NCBI RefSeq assembly: GCF_004361815.1
Contig: NZ_SNWA01000001.1
Span: 496,001 to 560,000 of the forward strand
DNA from: Paraburkholderia sp. BL10I2N1
GTDB taxonomy: Bacteria > Pseudomonadota > Gammaproteobacteria > Burkholderiales > Burkholderiaceae
Reading direction: 5' to 3'
Length of the DNA: 64,000 bases
A program made the position numbers and the translations under genes. The notes beneath the pieces are model-generated. The model was given only the letters and a program-made list of their open reading frames with translations. It did not search any database and was not told the DNA's origin. Numbering within the stretch: the stretch's first letter is position 1; each line of letters opens with the position of its first letter. Positions 19,562 to 28,284 of the stretch are shown piece by piece.

Positions 19562-20887
19562 ATGTCAGACAACAAGCTTCCTTTGCTGGATCCGCTCGCC
19601 GCGTTCGTGGACGTGGGCAGCGAACACATGCATGTCTCGGTGGGTGGTGATACGCCGAAAGTGTTCGGTACCGTGACCTCACAGCTTCACGCGCTGCGTG
19701 ACTGGCTGCTGTCAGAAGGTGTCCATTCGGTCGCGATGGAAGCGACCGGCGTTTACTGGCTGCCCCTTTACGGGCTGCTTGAGGCCGCAGGTCTGGAGGT
19801 GCGCATGGTTAACGGCCGGCAGACCCGCAATCTGCCCGGACGCAAGACTGACATGGCAGACAGCCAGTGGGGGGCCACCCTCCATATGCATGGGTTGCTG
19901 CACGCCGGTTTCGTGCCTGCGGCCGACATCCGCCGGTTGCAGGACTACCTGCGCCTGCGTGCCGATCATGTCGCATCGGCTGCCAGTTGTGTGCAACTGA
20001 TGCAGAAAGCCTTCGACCGGATGAATATCAAGCTGCACGACGTGATTGCTTCCCTGAGCGGTGTCAGTGGCCTGGCCGTGGTCCGCGCGATCGTGGCCGG
20101 AGAACGCTCTCCCGAGGCACTTGCCGCCCTGTGTGCCGTGCAGATCCGGCGCCGGAAAGAGCAGGCTGTCATCGAGGCCTTGCGCGGCACCTGGGCCGAC
20201 GAGCACCTCTTTTTGCTGGAACAGGCGTTGCAATCCTGGGACCACTACCAGAAGCTCATCGCCGACTGTGACCGACGCATTGCAGCCGTGCTGCCACCCC
20301 ATGACGAGGCACCGCCGCCGTTGCCCAGATCCACCAGACAAACGGGTGTCAACGCCCCGCATATCACCCGGCTGCGGGAAATACTCGCCCAGATGTGCGG
20401 CGGACGCGATCTGACCAGGCTGCCCGCGCTGTCAGAGTACGGCGTGCTGCAACTGATCGGCGAAGTCGGCATCGACCTGAGCATCTGGCCCACCGAGAAA
20501 CATTTCACCGCATGGGCCGGGCTGGCGCCGGGTAGCCACGACAGCGGCAAACGCAAGAAAGGCGTGCGGCGCGGGCGTAATCGCACAGGCCAACTGTTTT
20601 GCATGATGGCGCAGAGTCTGGTGCGCAGTAAGGACATCGCGCTCGGAGGCTTTTACCGGCGCCTTGCCGCGCGTCGCGGCGGTCTCATCGCGACCAAGGC
20701 GCTGGCGCGCAAACTGGCTGGCTGGTTCTGGCGCGTGATGGTGAAGGGAGATGACTATGTCGAGCAGGGGCTCGCGCGCTATGAGGAGCAGGTACGCAAG
20801 AGCAAGGAACGCGCTCTGAAGCGGCTTGCAAAGGAATTGGGACGCGAACTCGTTCCGCTATCGACCGTTGATCACGCAACGGCATGA
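19562..20887 (+). mobile_element. IS110-superfamily (IS1111-like) DEDD transposase
   Basis: The 441-residue recombinase has the N-terminal RuvC-like D (AAFVDVGSEHMHV), MEATGVYW glutamate and KTDMADSQ acidic pair. A C-terminal domain holds the LAPGSHDSGKRKKG serine motif, where the catalytic serine lies in the IS110 superfamily. ATG 19562 fits a clean start; a GTG 33 bases upstream is in frame. The open frame is intact, so the element may be active. Ends are not obvious because these elements lack ordinary terminal repeats. The non-coding flank in this group encodes a bridge RNA, here most likely 3' of the gene. Confidence 0.9.
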
Positions 20888-21072
20888 AAACCATGGACGC
20901 GGGAGGTTCATGGAAAAAGAGCCCGCGAATGCGGATGGCGCCAGGGCCACGCATCAAGGCTTCGACGATGACTTCCGGTGTGACCGAACCGGCTTCGACA
21001 CTGTTCACACCTGTCTTCCTGGGTGTACGCGAATGGGTGTACGCGAACTGCTGTCGCGTTCCGGTGACGGCT
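20888..21072 (+). repeat. Gap with a 14-bp perfect tandem repeat
   Basis: Between the IS110-type gene and the second TnpB element there is no gene. At 21020-21047 the 14-mer TGGGTGTACGCGAA occurs twice without a gap. It may mark the end of the IS110-type element or a short slippage duplication. Confidence 0.5.
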
Positions 21073-21156
21073 CCCCGGCATGAATGCCGGGGCTTCCTCT
21101 CCAAGCCGCAAGAGGATCTTTTTCCTGCTTCATCGCAGAATGCCCGATGAACCGCT

Positions 21157-22587
21157 TTACGCAGCCACCAGGTCTTGTGTCCGCTCTATCCGATGTTCTG
21201 GACGAGGGCTTTCGCCCTCGCAGGCATGCGCCGGCCGCCCGCCGGTCGTGTTCGATTCCTTGCGCCTGACTGGCGCGACGCGCTTGCGGGTTTTGACGGC
21301 TTCGTATTCGCCGTGGCGCAGCCGCCCAATGCCTCTCGTCCTGATGTTGCAGGAGGCATTGTCATCGGCGTGCGCCTCGAAACCACAGCGTTGACAGACA
21401 AACCGCGCATCCTTGCGATTGTCCGGGTGAATGTGCCCACAGCGGGAACATTCGCGACTGGTGTTTGCCGCCGGCACCAGCCCGACCAGCTTGTTGCGTC
21501 GTGCTGCCTTGTAGGCCAGGTAGCGATGGATCGAGCCCCAGCACGATTGCAGAATCGACCGGTTCAGCCCCGCCTTTGCACGGGCGCCGTTGCGAAGCCA
21601 CTTGCCCGTCGCTTGCTCGAGCCGCGCCTTCGGCGCTCGCGTCATGCCCTGGATCTTCAGGTCCTCGAGCACGAAGAACCGGGCGTCGGAGCTCGCGAGC
21701 GCGTGGCTGACCTTGTGCGCGAAGTCATTGCGCGCACACGGCGCATACGCCTTCTTGCGGACGAGCCGCGCGACCAGCTTGCGGCGGTTGGCCGAGCCCT
21801 TCCTGGCACGCGCAATCCGTCGCTGGTAGCGTTTCGCGCCGACGTCCTTGCGGCGCATCCGTTCGAGCGCGATCGCATCGGGCCTGAACTGCCTGCCATC
21901 GCTCGAGGCGATGCAGTTGTCCCGCACATTGCGGTCGAGGCCCAGCGTCACCTGCCCGATTGCTTCATCATCGAGACGGTTCAGTTCGTACGCCAGCTCG
22001 TGCGGCTCGCGCAGGATGAACGGGCTCGTATGCTCATAGCAGAAGCTCACGAACCACTGGCCCGCACTCTCGCGTACCACGATCGTGTTCGGCAGACCAT
22101 ACGGACGGTGCGCCTTGAAGGGCAGTTGCCCAAGCGGCTTTGCCTTGGTGCCAAGCTCGATCACGACGCCGTGTCCGGTATCGATGAACCGGAACAGTTC
22201 CTGGGTAATGACAACCGTGTTGAAGTCTCTGCGGGTTCGACGCCGCGGCGCACGACCGAGTCCCTTCAGTTGCCGTTGTCTGGCCGTCATCCAGCGCACC
22301 GCGCCGTTGCGCAGGATCTGGCTGGGCACCTCGTAGAGCCACGGCGTCAGCTCCCGATCCTTGAACTGCGCATACTGCTGGTCCAGCGGTGTGCGCACAT
22401 CCGTCTTGCCCGATGCAAGTTCGAGCCGACGTTGCGCCGCAAAGAGGCGATCCTCGCTGACCTTGCCGTTGTAGATCGTCCGCTGACATCCAGTCCAGCG
22501 CCTGAGCATGGCTGCCTCCCCAGCCTCGGGGTAGGCCCTGAATCGAACACCGGATTGAAGTTTAGAGGACATATCAACACTGTACAT
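21157..22587 (-). CDS. tnpB: TnpB RNA-guided nuclease (IS605 OrfB), intact
   Basis: The open frame of 476 residues is uninterrupted. The RuvC-like catalytic residues lie in TLGLDRNVRDN (Asp), RFFVLEDLKIQGM (Glu) and HADDNASCN (Asp). The zinc ribbon is CSRCGH with CQRCGF. The N-terminal wedge/REC part contains the typical RFRAYPEAGE and YNGKVSEDR. The last 60 residues form an Arg-rich tail longer than in minimal TnpB. A start at ATG 22572 (MSSKLQSG) is equally possible. The guide RNA is expected to span the 3' end of the gene to the hairpin at 21073-21092. Confidence 0.92.
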   Translation of the reverse strand: MYSVDMSSKLQSGVRFRAYPEAGEAAMLRRWTGCQRTIYNGKVSEDRLFAAQRRLELASGKTDVRTPLDQQYAQFKDRELTPWLYEVPSQILRNGAVRWMTARQRQLKGLGRAPRRRTRRDFNTVVITQELFRFIDTGHGVVIELGTKAKPLGQLPFKAHRPYGLPNTIVVRESAGQWFVSFCYEHTSPFILREPHELAYELNRLDDEAIGQVTLGLDRNVRDNCIASSDGRQFRPDAIALERMRRKDVGAKRYQRRIARARKGSANRRKLVARLVRKKAYAPCARNDFAHKVSHALASSDARFFVLEDLKIQGMTRAPKARLEQATGKWLRNGARAKAGLNRSILQSCWGSIHRYLAYKAARRNKLVGLVPAANTSRECSRCGHIHPDNRKDARFVCQRCGFEAHADDNASCNIRTRGIGRLRHGEYEAVKTRKRVAPVRRKESNTTGGRPAHACEGESPRPEHRIERTQDLVAA

Positions 22588-22675
22588 CCATACAGTACCA
22601 TGTCAAGCGTCGTGGGCTCGCAACCGCCGAAGAGGCGAACCTGCGGTTCGCGCGCTTTCCTTCCCCGCCCTGAAG

Positions 22676-22783
22676 AGGCTGTCGCAAAACGTGCAAAGCG
22701 AAACAATTCAGCTCTATAAGTGCTTGAATTGTCAGGGCGTGAAAAGCCGGCGCGTTTGCCTGCGTACCCTTTTGCGACAACCT
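22676..22783. mobile_element. 108-bp MITE nested in the TnpB element's left end
   Basis: The element starts AGGCTGTCGCAAAA and ends TTTTGCGACAACCT, a 14-bp terminal inverted repeat with one mismatch. It is flanked by a perfect 6-bp target duplication CTGAAG (22670-22675 and 22784-22789). It contains no gene. Removing it with one copy of the duplication restores a normal IS605-type hairpin. Similar ends occur in IS1182- and IS5-like elements of Burkholderiaceae, so it is probably a deletion derivative. Confidence 0.85.
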
Positions 22784-22796
22784 CTGAAGGACGGGG

Positions 22797-23057
22797 TTTG
22801 ACGCGCTTTCTGATCAAGCATAGAAGATGAGCCGGCTTTAATGCAGAATTAATTGCACAGGCATTTTTGCATGGAATTTATTTTCCATTTCGGACGCCTT
22901 ACCTGGCGCGGCCGGCCGTGTGGCTTGATGGAAATCCATCATTTTTTGGCGTGTACACGCGGCTCCCATCATCTACCTTTGTCGCAACGACTGGCCCGCC
23001 TGCAACACCTTGCTGACGGGAAGCTCGCAAACACCCCCTATAAGCTGGAGACACCCC
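22797..23057 (+). other. Upstream region of the di-iron oxygenase operon
   Basis: About 260 bases with no gene. An AT-rich patch at 22845-22890 could hold the promoter of the desaturase-type operon. A GGAG lies seven bases before the first start codon. No clear LacI-type dyad stands out by eye. Confidence 0.4.
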
Positions 23058-24146
23058 ATGTCCTCGACTTCCCGCGTCGACGGCGGCGCGACCACGCAGA
23101 GCGCCGGCGACCAGGCCTTTGGCGACGGTATCGGCCAGCAGTGGTATCAGCCAGCCATCCCGCGCACCGTGCTCAAGGAGTTGATGAAGCGCAGCGATGC
23201 CGAGGGGTGGCGCAACTTCGGCCTGTGGCTCGCCCTGCTGCTCGCCTCCGGCGCGGTGGCGGCGATGACATGGGGAACGTGGTGGACCGTTCCGGCGTTC
23301 TTTGCCTACGGCACAATCTACTCGTCGAGCGACGCACGCTGGCACGAACTCGCGCACGGCACCCCGTTCAAGAGCCGCTGGGCCAACGAGGCCTTCTATC
23401 ACCTGTCGTCGTTCATGACGATCCGCGAGGGCTACTGGTGGCGCTGGAGCCACGCGCGACATCACACGCATACCTACTTTCAGGAGCGCGATCCGGAGAT
23501 TCAGGTCGCGCGACCGACGAAGGTCTGGCCCATCGTCGTCGACTTCTTCGGACTGGTGGGCTGCTCGCTGGAGATCGCCAAGATCGTGCGCCACGCGTTC
23601 GGCCGGGTCGATGCATCCACCGACGCATTTCTGCCCGCCACCGAAAAGCCCAGGATGATCTGGTCGTGCCGCATCTATCTGGCGGTGATCGTTCTCACGA
23701 TCGGTCTGGCCATTGCGATGCACAGTTTCCTGCCGCTGATGTTCATCTGGACGCCACGTTTTTACGGCGGCTGGCTGCATCAGTTGCTGGGTCTCACCCA
23801 GCACGCCGGGCTCGCGGTCAACGTGAAGGACCACCGGCTGAACACCCGGACGGTCCATATCAACCCGGTGTTCCGCTTTCTGTACCTCAACATGAACTAC
23901 CACCTCGAACACCATCTGCTGCCGATGGTGCCGTTCCATGCGCTGCCGCGTCTGCACGAAGCCATCAGGCATCAGCTTCCGCCTGCGTATTCCAGCCTCT
24001 ATGCGGCTTATCGTGAGATGCTGCCCGCCCTCTGGACGCAGCGCTCCGACCCGTACCACGTGATCGAACGGACACTGCCGGTTAAAGACACCACGGACTC
24101 GACAGACACCCCACGCGCCGCATTCACTGCGCAGTCGAACGTCTGA
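23058..24146 (+). CDS. Membrane di-iron fatty-acid desaturase-family oxygenase
   Basis: A 362-residue inner-membrane enzyme with the three histidine boxes of the desaturase/hydroxylase superfamily: HELAH at 96-100, HARHH at 132-136 (within WSHARHHTHTY) and NYHLEHH at 280-286. Hydrophobic spans at about 52-88 and 200-245 separate them. ATG 23058 follows GGAG. The next genes encode a Rieske ferredoxin and a ferredoxin reductase, so electrons probably pass NAD(P)H - FAD - Rieske - di-iron. The neighbouring epimerase, LacI regulator and sugar-binding-protein stub point to a sugar or polyol substrate rather than a lipid. That is inference. Confidence 0.9.
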   Translation: MSSTSRVDGGATTQSAGDQAFGDGIGQQWYQPAIPRTVLKELMKRSDAEGWRNFGLWLALLLASGAVAAMTWGTWWTVPAFFAYGTIYSSSDARWHELAHGTPFKSRWANEAFYHLSSFMTIREGYWWRWSHARHHTHTYFQERDPEIQVARPTKVWPIVVDFFGLVGCSLEIAKIVRHAFGRVDASTDAFLPATEKPRMIWSCRIYLAVIVLTIGLAIAMHSFLPLMFIWTPRFYGGWLHQLLGLTQHAGLAVNVKDHRLNTRTVHINPVFRFLYLNMNYHLEHHLLPMVPFHALPRLHEAIRHQLPPAYSSLYAAYREMLPALWTQRSDPYHVIERTLPVKDTTDSTDTPRAAFTAQSNV

Positions 24147-24192
24147 AGCCTGCCCGCAAACTGCCAGACGACCGCCACCCAGGGAGCCTCCC

Positions 24193-24537
24193 GTGAGCAT
24201 CGAAACGAACAATGTGAAGTGGGTCGCGGCCTGCGCGACCGGCGACATCGACGAAGAAGACGTGATCCGCTTCGATCACGCGGGCGCAAGCTACGCGGTG
24301 TACCGGATCGCCGAAGGGTACTTCGCATCGGATGGCTGGTGCACGCACGAGCAGGCCCATCTCGCCGATGGCTTTGTGGTGAACCGCGAAATCGAGTGCC
24401 CGCTGCATCAGGGACGCTTCGATATCCCGAGCGGCAAACCGAAAAGTCCGCCGGTCTGCGTGCATCTGAAAACGTACCCGGTGCGCGTTGAAGACGGCCA
24501 GGTGCTGCTCGGCGTACCGGCGCAGGAGCAGTCATGA
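24193..24537 (+). CDS. Rieske [2Fe-2S] ferredoxin
   Basis: A 114-residue soluble ferredoxin of the dioxygenase type. Cluster ligands are C50 and H52 (CTHEQAHLADG) and C69 and H72 (CPLHQGRFD). There is no signal peptide, so it works in the cytoplasm. It overlaps the next gene by four bases (ATGA), which implies tight co-expression with the reductase. It is the likely electron carrier between that reductase and the upstream di-iron oxygenase. Confidence 0.94.
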   Translation: MSIETNNVKWVAACATGDIDEEDVIRFDHAGASYAVYRIAEGYFASDGWCTHEQAHLADGFVVNREIECPLHQGRFDIPSGKPKSPPVCVHLKTYPVRVEDGQVLLGVPAQEQS

Positions 24538-25781
24538 AAAGCCTTCCCGCGATGGTGATCGTCGGCGCCGGCCAGAGCGGCGCGCGCGCTGCCCACGCGT
24601 TGCGCGACAACGGCTGGGACGGCGGCATCACGCTCTTCGGCAATGAAGCGGTAGCGCCCTATGACCGCCCGCCGCTTTCCAAGGCGGTGCTGCTTGGGCA
24701 AAAGACCACGGCGCAATGCGCGCTCTACGACGAGGCGTTCTATCGCGAGCAGCGCATCGATCTGCGCGTCGATGCGCCGGTTCAACATATCGACCGCGCA
24801 GCGCGCCAGGTAGTGCTGCAAAACGATCGCCGGGTTGACTATCACCGTCTGCTGATCGCGACGGGCGCGGCACCGCACCGGCTGACCTTGCCGGGCGCGA
24901 CGCTCGCCGGCGTGCATTATCTGCGCACCGTTGCGGATGCAGGCGAGATTGCCGGCGAACTGGCACCCGGGCGGCGGATCGCGATTATCGGTGCAGGATT
25001 TATCGGACTGGAGGTCGCTGCCACCGCCATTACACGCGGTTGCGAGGTCGTGGTGATTGAAGCAGCGGCGCGTGCGCTGATGCGTGCCGTGCCCGAGGTT
25101 GTTGCGGCATATCTCGTCGAACGTCATCGACAGATGGGTGTCGACATACGCTTTGCCGTACAGGTCGACCGGATCCTCGGCGAGCGCCGCGTGAGCGGCG
25201 TCAGGCTCGCGGACGGCACCGATATCGCGTGCGATTGCGTCATCGCCGGGATCGGCGTGAAGCCGCGCACGGAACTCGCCGAAGCAGCCGGCATCGACGT
25301 CGCCGATGGCATCGCAGTGGACGACACGCTGCGCACCAACGACCCGCACATCTTTGCGGCAGGCGATGTCTGCTCGTTTCCACATCGGCTGTTTCGCCGG
25401 CGCATGCGCCTCGAATGCTGGAAGAACGCCGAGGACCACGCGCGCATCGTCGCGCGCAACATGCTCGAGCGCGGCGAAACGTATTCGGAAGTGCCGTGGT
25501 TCTGGTCCGATCAGTACGACATGACGATCCAGATCGCAGGCATGCCCGCGTTCGGCGTCACCACGGCGGTACGCGAAACCGGCGCGGCGTCGAAGATCTT
25601 TTTCGCGCTCGATCGCGACGGCGTGCTGGTCGGCGCAAGCGGTGTCGGCAACGTGGGTGACATTGCCCGCGACGTGCGCGTGGCGCAAGCGCTGATCGCG
25701 CGACGTGCGTGCATCGAACCGGCGCTGCTCGCGGATCGCAACGTCAAGCTCAAGCCGCTGCTGGCCGCGGAGGTGATATGA
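24534..25781 (+). CDS. FAD-dependent ferredoxin reductase
   Basis: A 415-residue pyridine-nucleotide-disulfide-fold reductase. The FAD motif GAGQSG is at residues 11-16, the PYDRPPLSK block follows, and an NAD-binding IIGAGFIGLE lies near residue 150. A late FAAGDVCSFPH completes the FAD site. This is the ring-hydroxylating dioxygenase/putidaredoxin reductase type and should reduce the Rieske protein encoded just upstream. It overlaps the next gene by four bases. Confidence 0.94.
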   Translation: MKSLPAMVIVGAGQSGARAAHALRDNGWDGGITLFGNEAVAPYDRPPLSKAVLLGQKTTAQCALYDEAFYREQRIDLRVDAPVQHIDRAARQVVLQNDRRVDYHRLLIATGAAPHRLTLPGATLAGVHYLRTVADAGEIAGELAPGRRIAIIGAGFIGLEVAATAITRGCEVVVIEAAARALMRAVPEVVAAYLVERHRQMGVDIRFAVQVDRILGERRVSGVRLADGTDIACDCVIAGIGVKPRTELAEAAGIDVADGIAVDDTLRTNDPHIFAAGDVCSFPHRLFRRRMRLECWKNAEDHARIVARNMLERGETYSEVPWFWSDQYDMTIQIAGMPAFGVTTAVRETGAASKIFFALDRDGVLVGASGVGNVGDIARDVRVAQALIARRACIEPALLADRNVKLKPLLAAEVI

Positions 25782-26689
25782 CACAACGCCTCGACATCTA
25801 TCAGTCGCTATGGGCCATGGAGCGTCGCCACACCGATGGCTGCGAGCGCTCACTCGAAGAAAACATCGAGTTGATCGCGCAGGCAGGTTTTAACGGCGTG
25901 AGCGGCAGCTACACGTCACGCGATGAAGCGCGCCGCCTGAGCCGCCAGCTCGCGGCAAACGGCATGCAAATCGAAGTGCAGGCCTTTCCGCGTAGGGTCG
26001 ACGAGTTGCAACCGGTGCTCGAACTTGCAACCGAATTCGGCGCGCATCACATCGATCTGCAACCGGACGTACGGCCGCGACGCATCGACGACTGCCTGAA
26101 GCTCATCGATGGCTGGACGCGGCTCGCGGAACAGGTGGATTTTCCGGTGTACATCGAAACGCATCGGGACCGCATGACGACCGATCTGTATTTCACGCTG
26201 GATCTGCTCGATGCGCGCCCCGATATGAAGCTGCTCGGCGACATCTCGCACTACCTGGTGGGACGCGAGTTCGCGTGGCCCGTGTCCGACGAAAACCACG
26301 CCGCGATGCACCGCATCCTCGATCACTCGTGGGCGTTTCATGGGCGAGTCGCGAGCCGCCAACAGGTGCAGATCGAGATCTCGTTCGAGCCGCACAAGAT
26401 GTGGGTAGACCTGTTTTTCGACTGGTGGCGTTACGGCTTCGAATCGTGGCGGCGTCGCGCCGGCCCCGACGACTCGCTCACCTTCACGTGCGAGCTGGGA
26501 CCGAAGCCGTACGCGATCATCGGTCGCGATGGCAACGACACGACGGACCGCTGGGCGGAATCGCTACTGATGCGCGACCGGATCCGCGCGCTCTGGAACG
26601 ACGTGAGCGGTGACGAAAAAGGTCATGCAGAAACAGTTGTGCGCGCAGCTAGTCGAGAGGCGGAAGATTTTCGCGCAACAGCACGGTGA
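25778..26689 (+). CDS. Sugar phosphate isomerase/epimerase-like TIM-barrel protein
   Basis: A 303-residue protein of the xylose-isomerase-like TIM-barrel superfamily. Landmarks are EENIELIAQAGFNGVSGSY at the N-terminus, a central FPVYIETHRDR (candidate metal-binding Glu and His) and a later LLGDISHYLVGREF (candidate Asp and His). The start overlaps the reductase stop. The 3' end overlaps the convergent LacI-family gene by 41 bases. In the operon it may rearrange the product released by the oxygenase. Confidence 0.88.
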   Translation: MTQRLDIYQSLWAMERRHTDGCERSLEENIELIAQAGFNGVSGSYTSRDEARRLSRQLAANGMQIEVQAFPRRVDELQPVLELATEFGAHHIDLQPDVRPRRIDDCLKLIDGWTRLAEQVDFPVYIETHRDRMTTDLYFTLDLLDARPDMKLLGDISHYLVGREFAWPVSDENHAAMHRILDHSWAFHGRVASRQQVQIEISFEPHKMWVDLFFDWWRYGFESWRRRAGPDDSLTFTCELGPKPYAIIGRDGNDTTDRWAESLLMRDRIRALWNDVSGDEKGHAETVVRAASREAEDFRATAR

Positions 26690-27686
26690 CCGGAATCTGC
26701 TGAGGCAACGCAACCCCTGGATCGCGATGATAGTGCCGCAGGATGATTTCGATGGAACGCATCGCTTCGCCGGCCGGATTCTGGTCGAGCACGGCGTCGA
26801 GTGTGCCTTCGATCAGCAGGCGCCGCGAAGTCTCGTTGAGTTCGTGACCGATGAATACCGTCGAGCGAACCCGGTTGAGCGAGACAAGCGCAGCAGCGAC
26901 GCCTTCATCGCCCACTGAAATGTTGTAGATCCCGCGCAGATCGGGATAGCGCCGGAAGGCGTCGCGGGTGAGGCGCTCGGTCATCACCGACTGCTCGCGG
27001 CTCTCTACGGTCTCCACGATGTCGCAGTTCGGAAAGCGGCGCCGCAGTACGGAGCGAAAGCCGCTTTCGCGTTCTTCATGGCCGAGGAAATCATGCATGC
27101 CCGTCATCACGAGCACGTTGCCTCCCGCGTCGCCGAGAAAGCGTCCCATCAGCTCGCCCGCCACCCGTCCGGCGCAACGGTTGTCGATGCCCACGTAAGC
27201 GAGCCGCCCGGTTCCTGGAAGATCGCTTGCGAGCGTGACGACCGGCATCGTGCGGCTGACCTGCCGCAATGCGTGCGTAATGTCGGGATGCTCGTACGCG
27301 ACGATGATGAGCGCATCGGCCTTGCGGGTCGCCCGCTCGATGGTCTCGACCACCCGCGCCGGTTCGAGGCTCTCGAAGTAAGTGACCGCGCAGATCACCC
27401 GCTGCCCCTCGAACGTCTTTTGCGCCACGTCGAAACCCTGCTTGAGCGACACGTAGTACGGGGCAACTGGCTGCTGCAGAAGAATCGCGATGCGCAGCCA
27501 CCGCACCGAGACCGACTCGAGCGCGCGATCGATCTTCAGCTTGCGCGCCCACTCCAGCACGCTCATCTCTTTCTCACGCGACACACCGCCACGGCCGTTG
27601 AGCACACGGTCGACGGTCGCCTCGCTGACGCCGGCGGCCTTCGCAATATCGGTCATGCTCGTCTTGCGGCGGGTAGTGTTGGGCAT
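26649..27686 (-). CDS. LacI-family transcriptional regulator
   Basis: A 345-residue repressor with an N-terminal HTH (TSMTDIAKAAGVSEATVDRVLNGRGG) and a periplasmic-binding-like sensor domain starting near residue 60 (IAILLQQPVAPYYVSLKQGF). The sensor resembles those of ABC-type sugar regulators. It is convergent with the oxygenase operon and divergent from the truncated sugar-binding protein gene, so it probably controlled uptake and catabolism of one carbohydrate-like compound. Confidence 0.93.
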   Translation of the reverse strand: MPNTTRRKTSMTDIAKAAGVSEATVDRVLNGRGGVSREKEMSVLEWARKLKIDRALESVSVRWLRIAILLQQPVAPYYVSLKQGFDVAQKTFEGQRVICAVTYFESLEPARVVETIERATRKADALIIVAYEHPDITHALRQVSRTMPVVTLASDLPGTGRLAYVGIDNRCAGRVAGELMGRFLGDAGGNVLVMTGMHDFLGHEERESGFRSVLRRRFPNCDIVETVESREQSVMTERLTRDAFRRYPDLRGIYNISVGDEGVAAALVSLNRVRSTVFIGHELNETSRRLLIEGTLDAVLDQNPAGEAMRSIEIILRHYHRDPGVALPQQIPVTVLLRENLPPLD

Positions 27687-27873
27687 GAGCCTGACGGTTG
27701 AGAAATCGACGATGACACGATGATTGCATCACGGCACCGGCCCATCAAGCCGGGGCTGTGCTGTGCCACCGCCGTATGTCCCCGGCCAGCCAATGGGACA
27801 GCAACAGCCCGAACGACGTCACGCACCTGCATCACGGATGCTGTCGCGCCCGAGGCACACAAGGAGACAGGAT

Positions 27874-28086
27874 ATGAAGCAGAGCACCACCCGGGTCCGT
27901 GCGCGGCCGCTGGCTGCAAGGCTCGCGATCACGGCATGCATCGCGTGTTCGATATTCACGGCGAGCGCGGCGCAAAGCGCCGAGCCGCTCAACATCGTCA
28001 TGCTGACTCATGGCTCGGCGACCAACGCGTTCTGGCAGGCCGTCAAATGGGCGAGTCTTACCGAACTGGAGAGCGGCCTCTTCTAG
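27874..28086 (+). pseudogene. Truncated periplasmic sugar-binding protein of an ABC transporter
   Basis: It starts at ATG 27874 behind AGGAGAC with a clear signal peptide (ARLAITACIACSIFTASAAQSA) and continues into EPLNIVMLTHGSATNAFWQAVK, the conserved start of ribose/galactose-type binding proteins. After about 58 residues homology stops near 28047, and a 12-residue unrelated tail ends at TAG. The remaining 250 or so residues, plus the expected permease and ATPase genes, are missing. The break is probably where the Fic-bearing segment was joined. Confidence 0.82.
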
Positions 28087-28284
28087 GTCGTGGCAACGCC
28101 GGCTGCTGATGTCACGTTCACTGCCGGAGCGCTGCTACGTTTGCCTCAACGCCTGCTCATGCACGACGAGCCCAGGCGTACCGCTGTTGGGACGGGCGTT
28201 GTTTAAGGCCGCTTACATAAGCGCCGGCGCTATTTAAGCCAAGGGCATATTGCTTAATTAACGGTCAATAGACATAATCCATCC

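Larger units (their letters stand above)
21073..22796 (-). mobile_element. IS200/IS605-type element carrying only tnpB
   Basis: The right end, in tnpB orientation, has a perfect hairpin CCCCGGCA-TGAA-TGCCGGGG at 21073-21092. The left end at 22663-22796 has the pairing CCCCGCCC / GGACGGGG, now split by a 108-bp insert. No tnpA gene lies within the element, so it would depend on a transposase supplied from elsewhere. The limits given are the hairpins, not the exact cleavage sites. Confidence 0.75.

Noticed and set aside
22899..24248. 449-codon frame antisense to the di-iron oxygenase
   Set aside because: The forward frame has all three histidine boxes; the reverse is a high-GC shadow.
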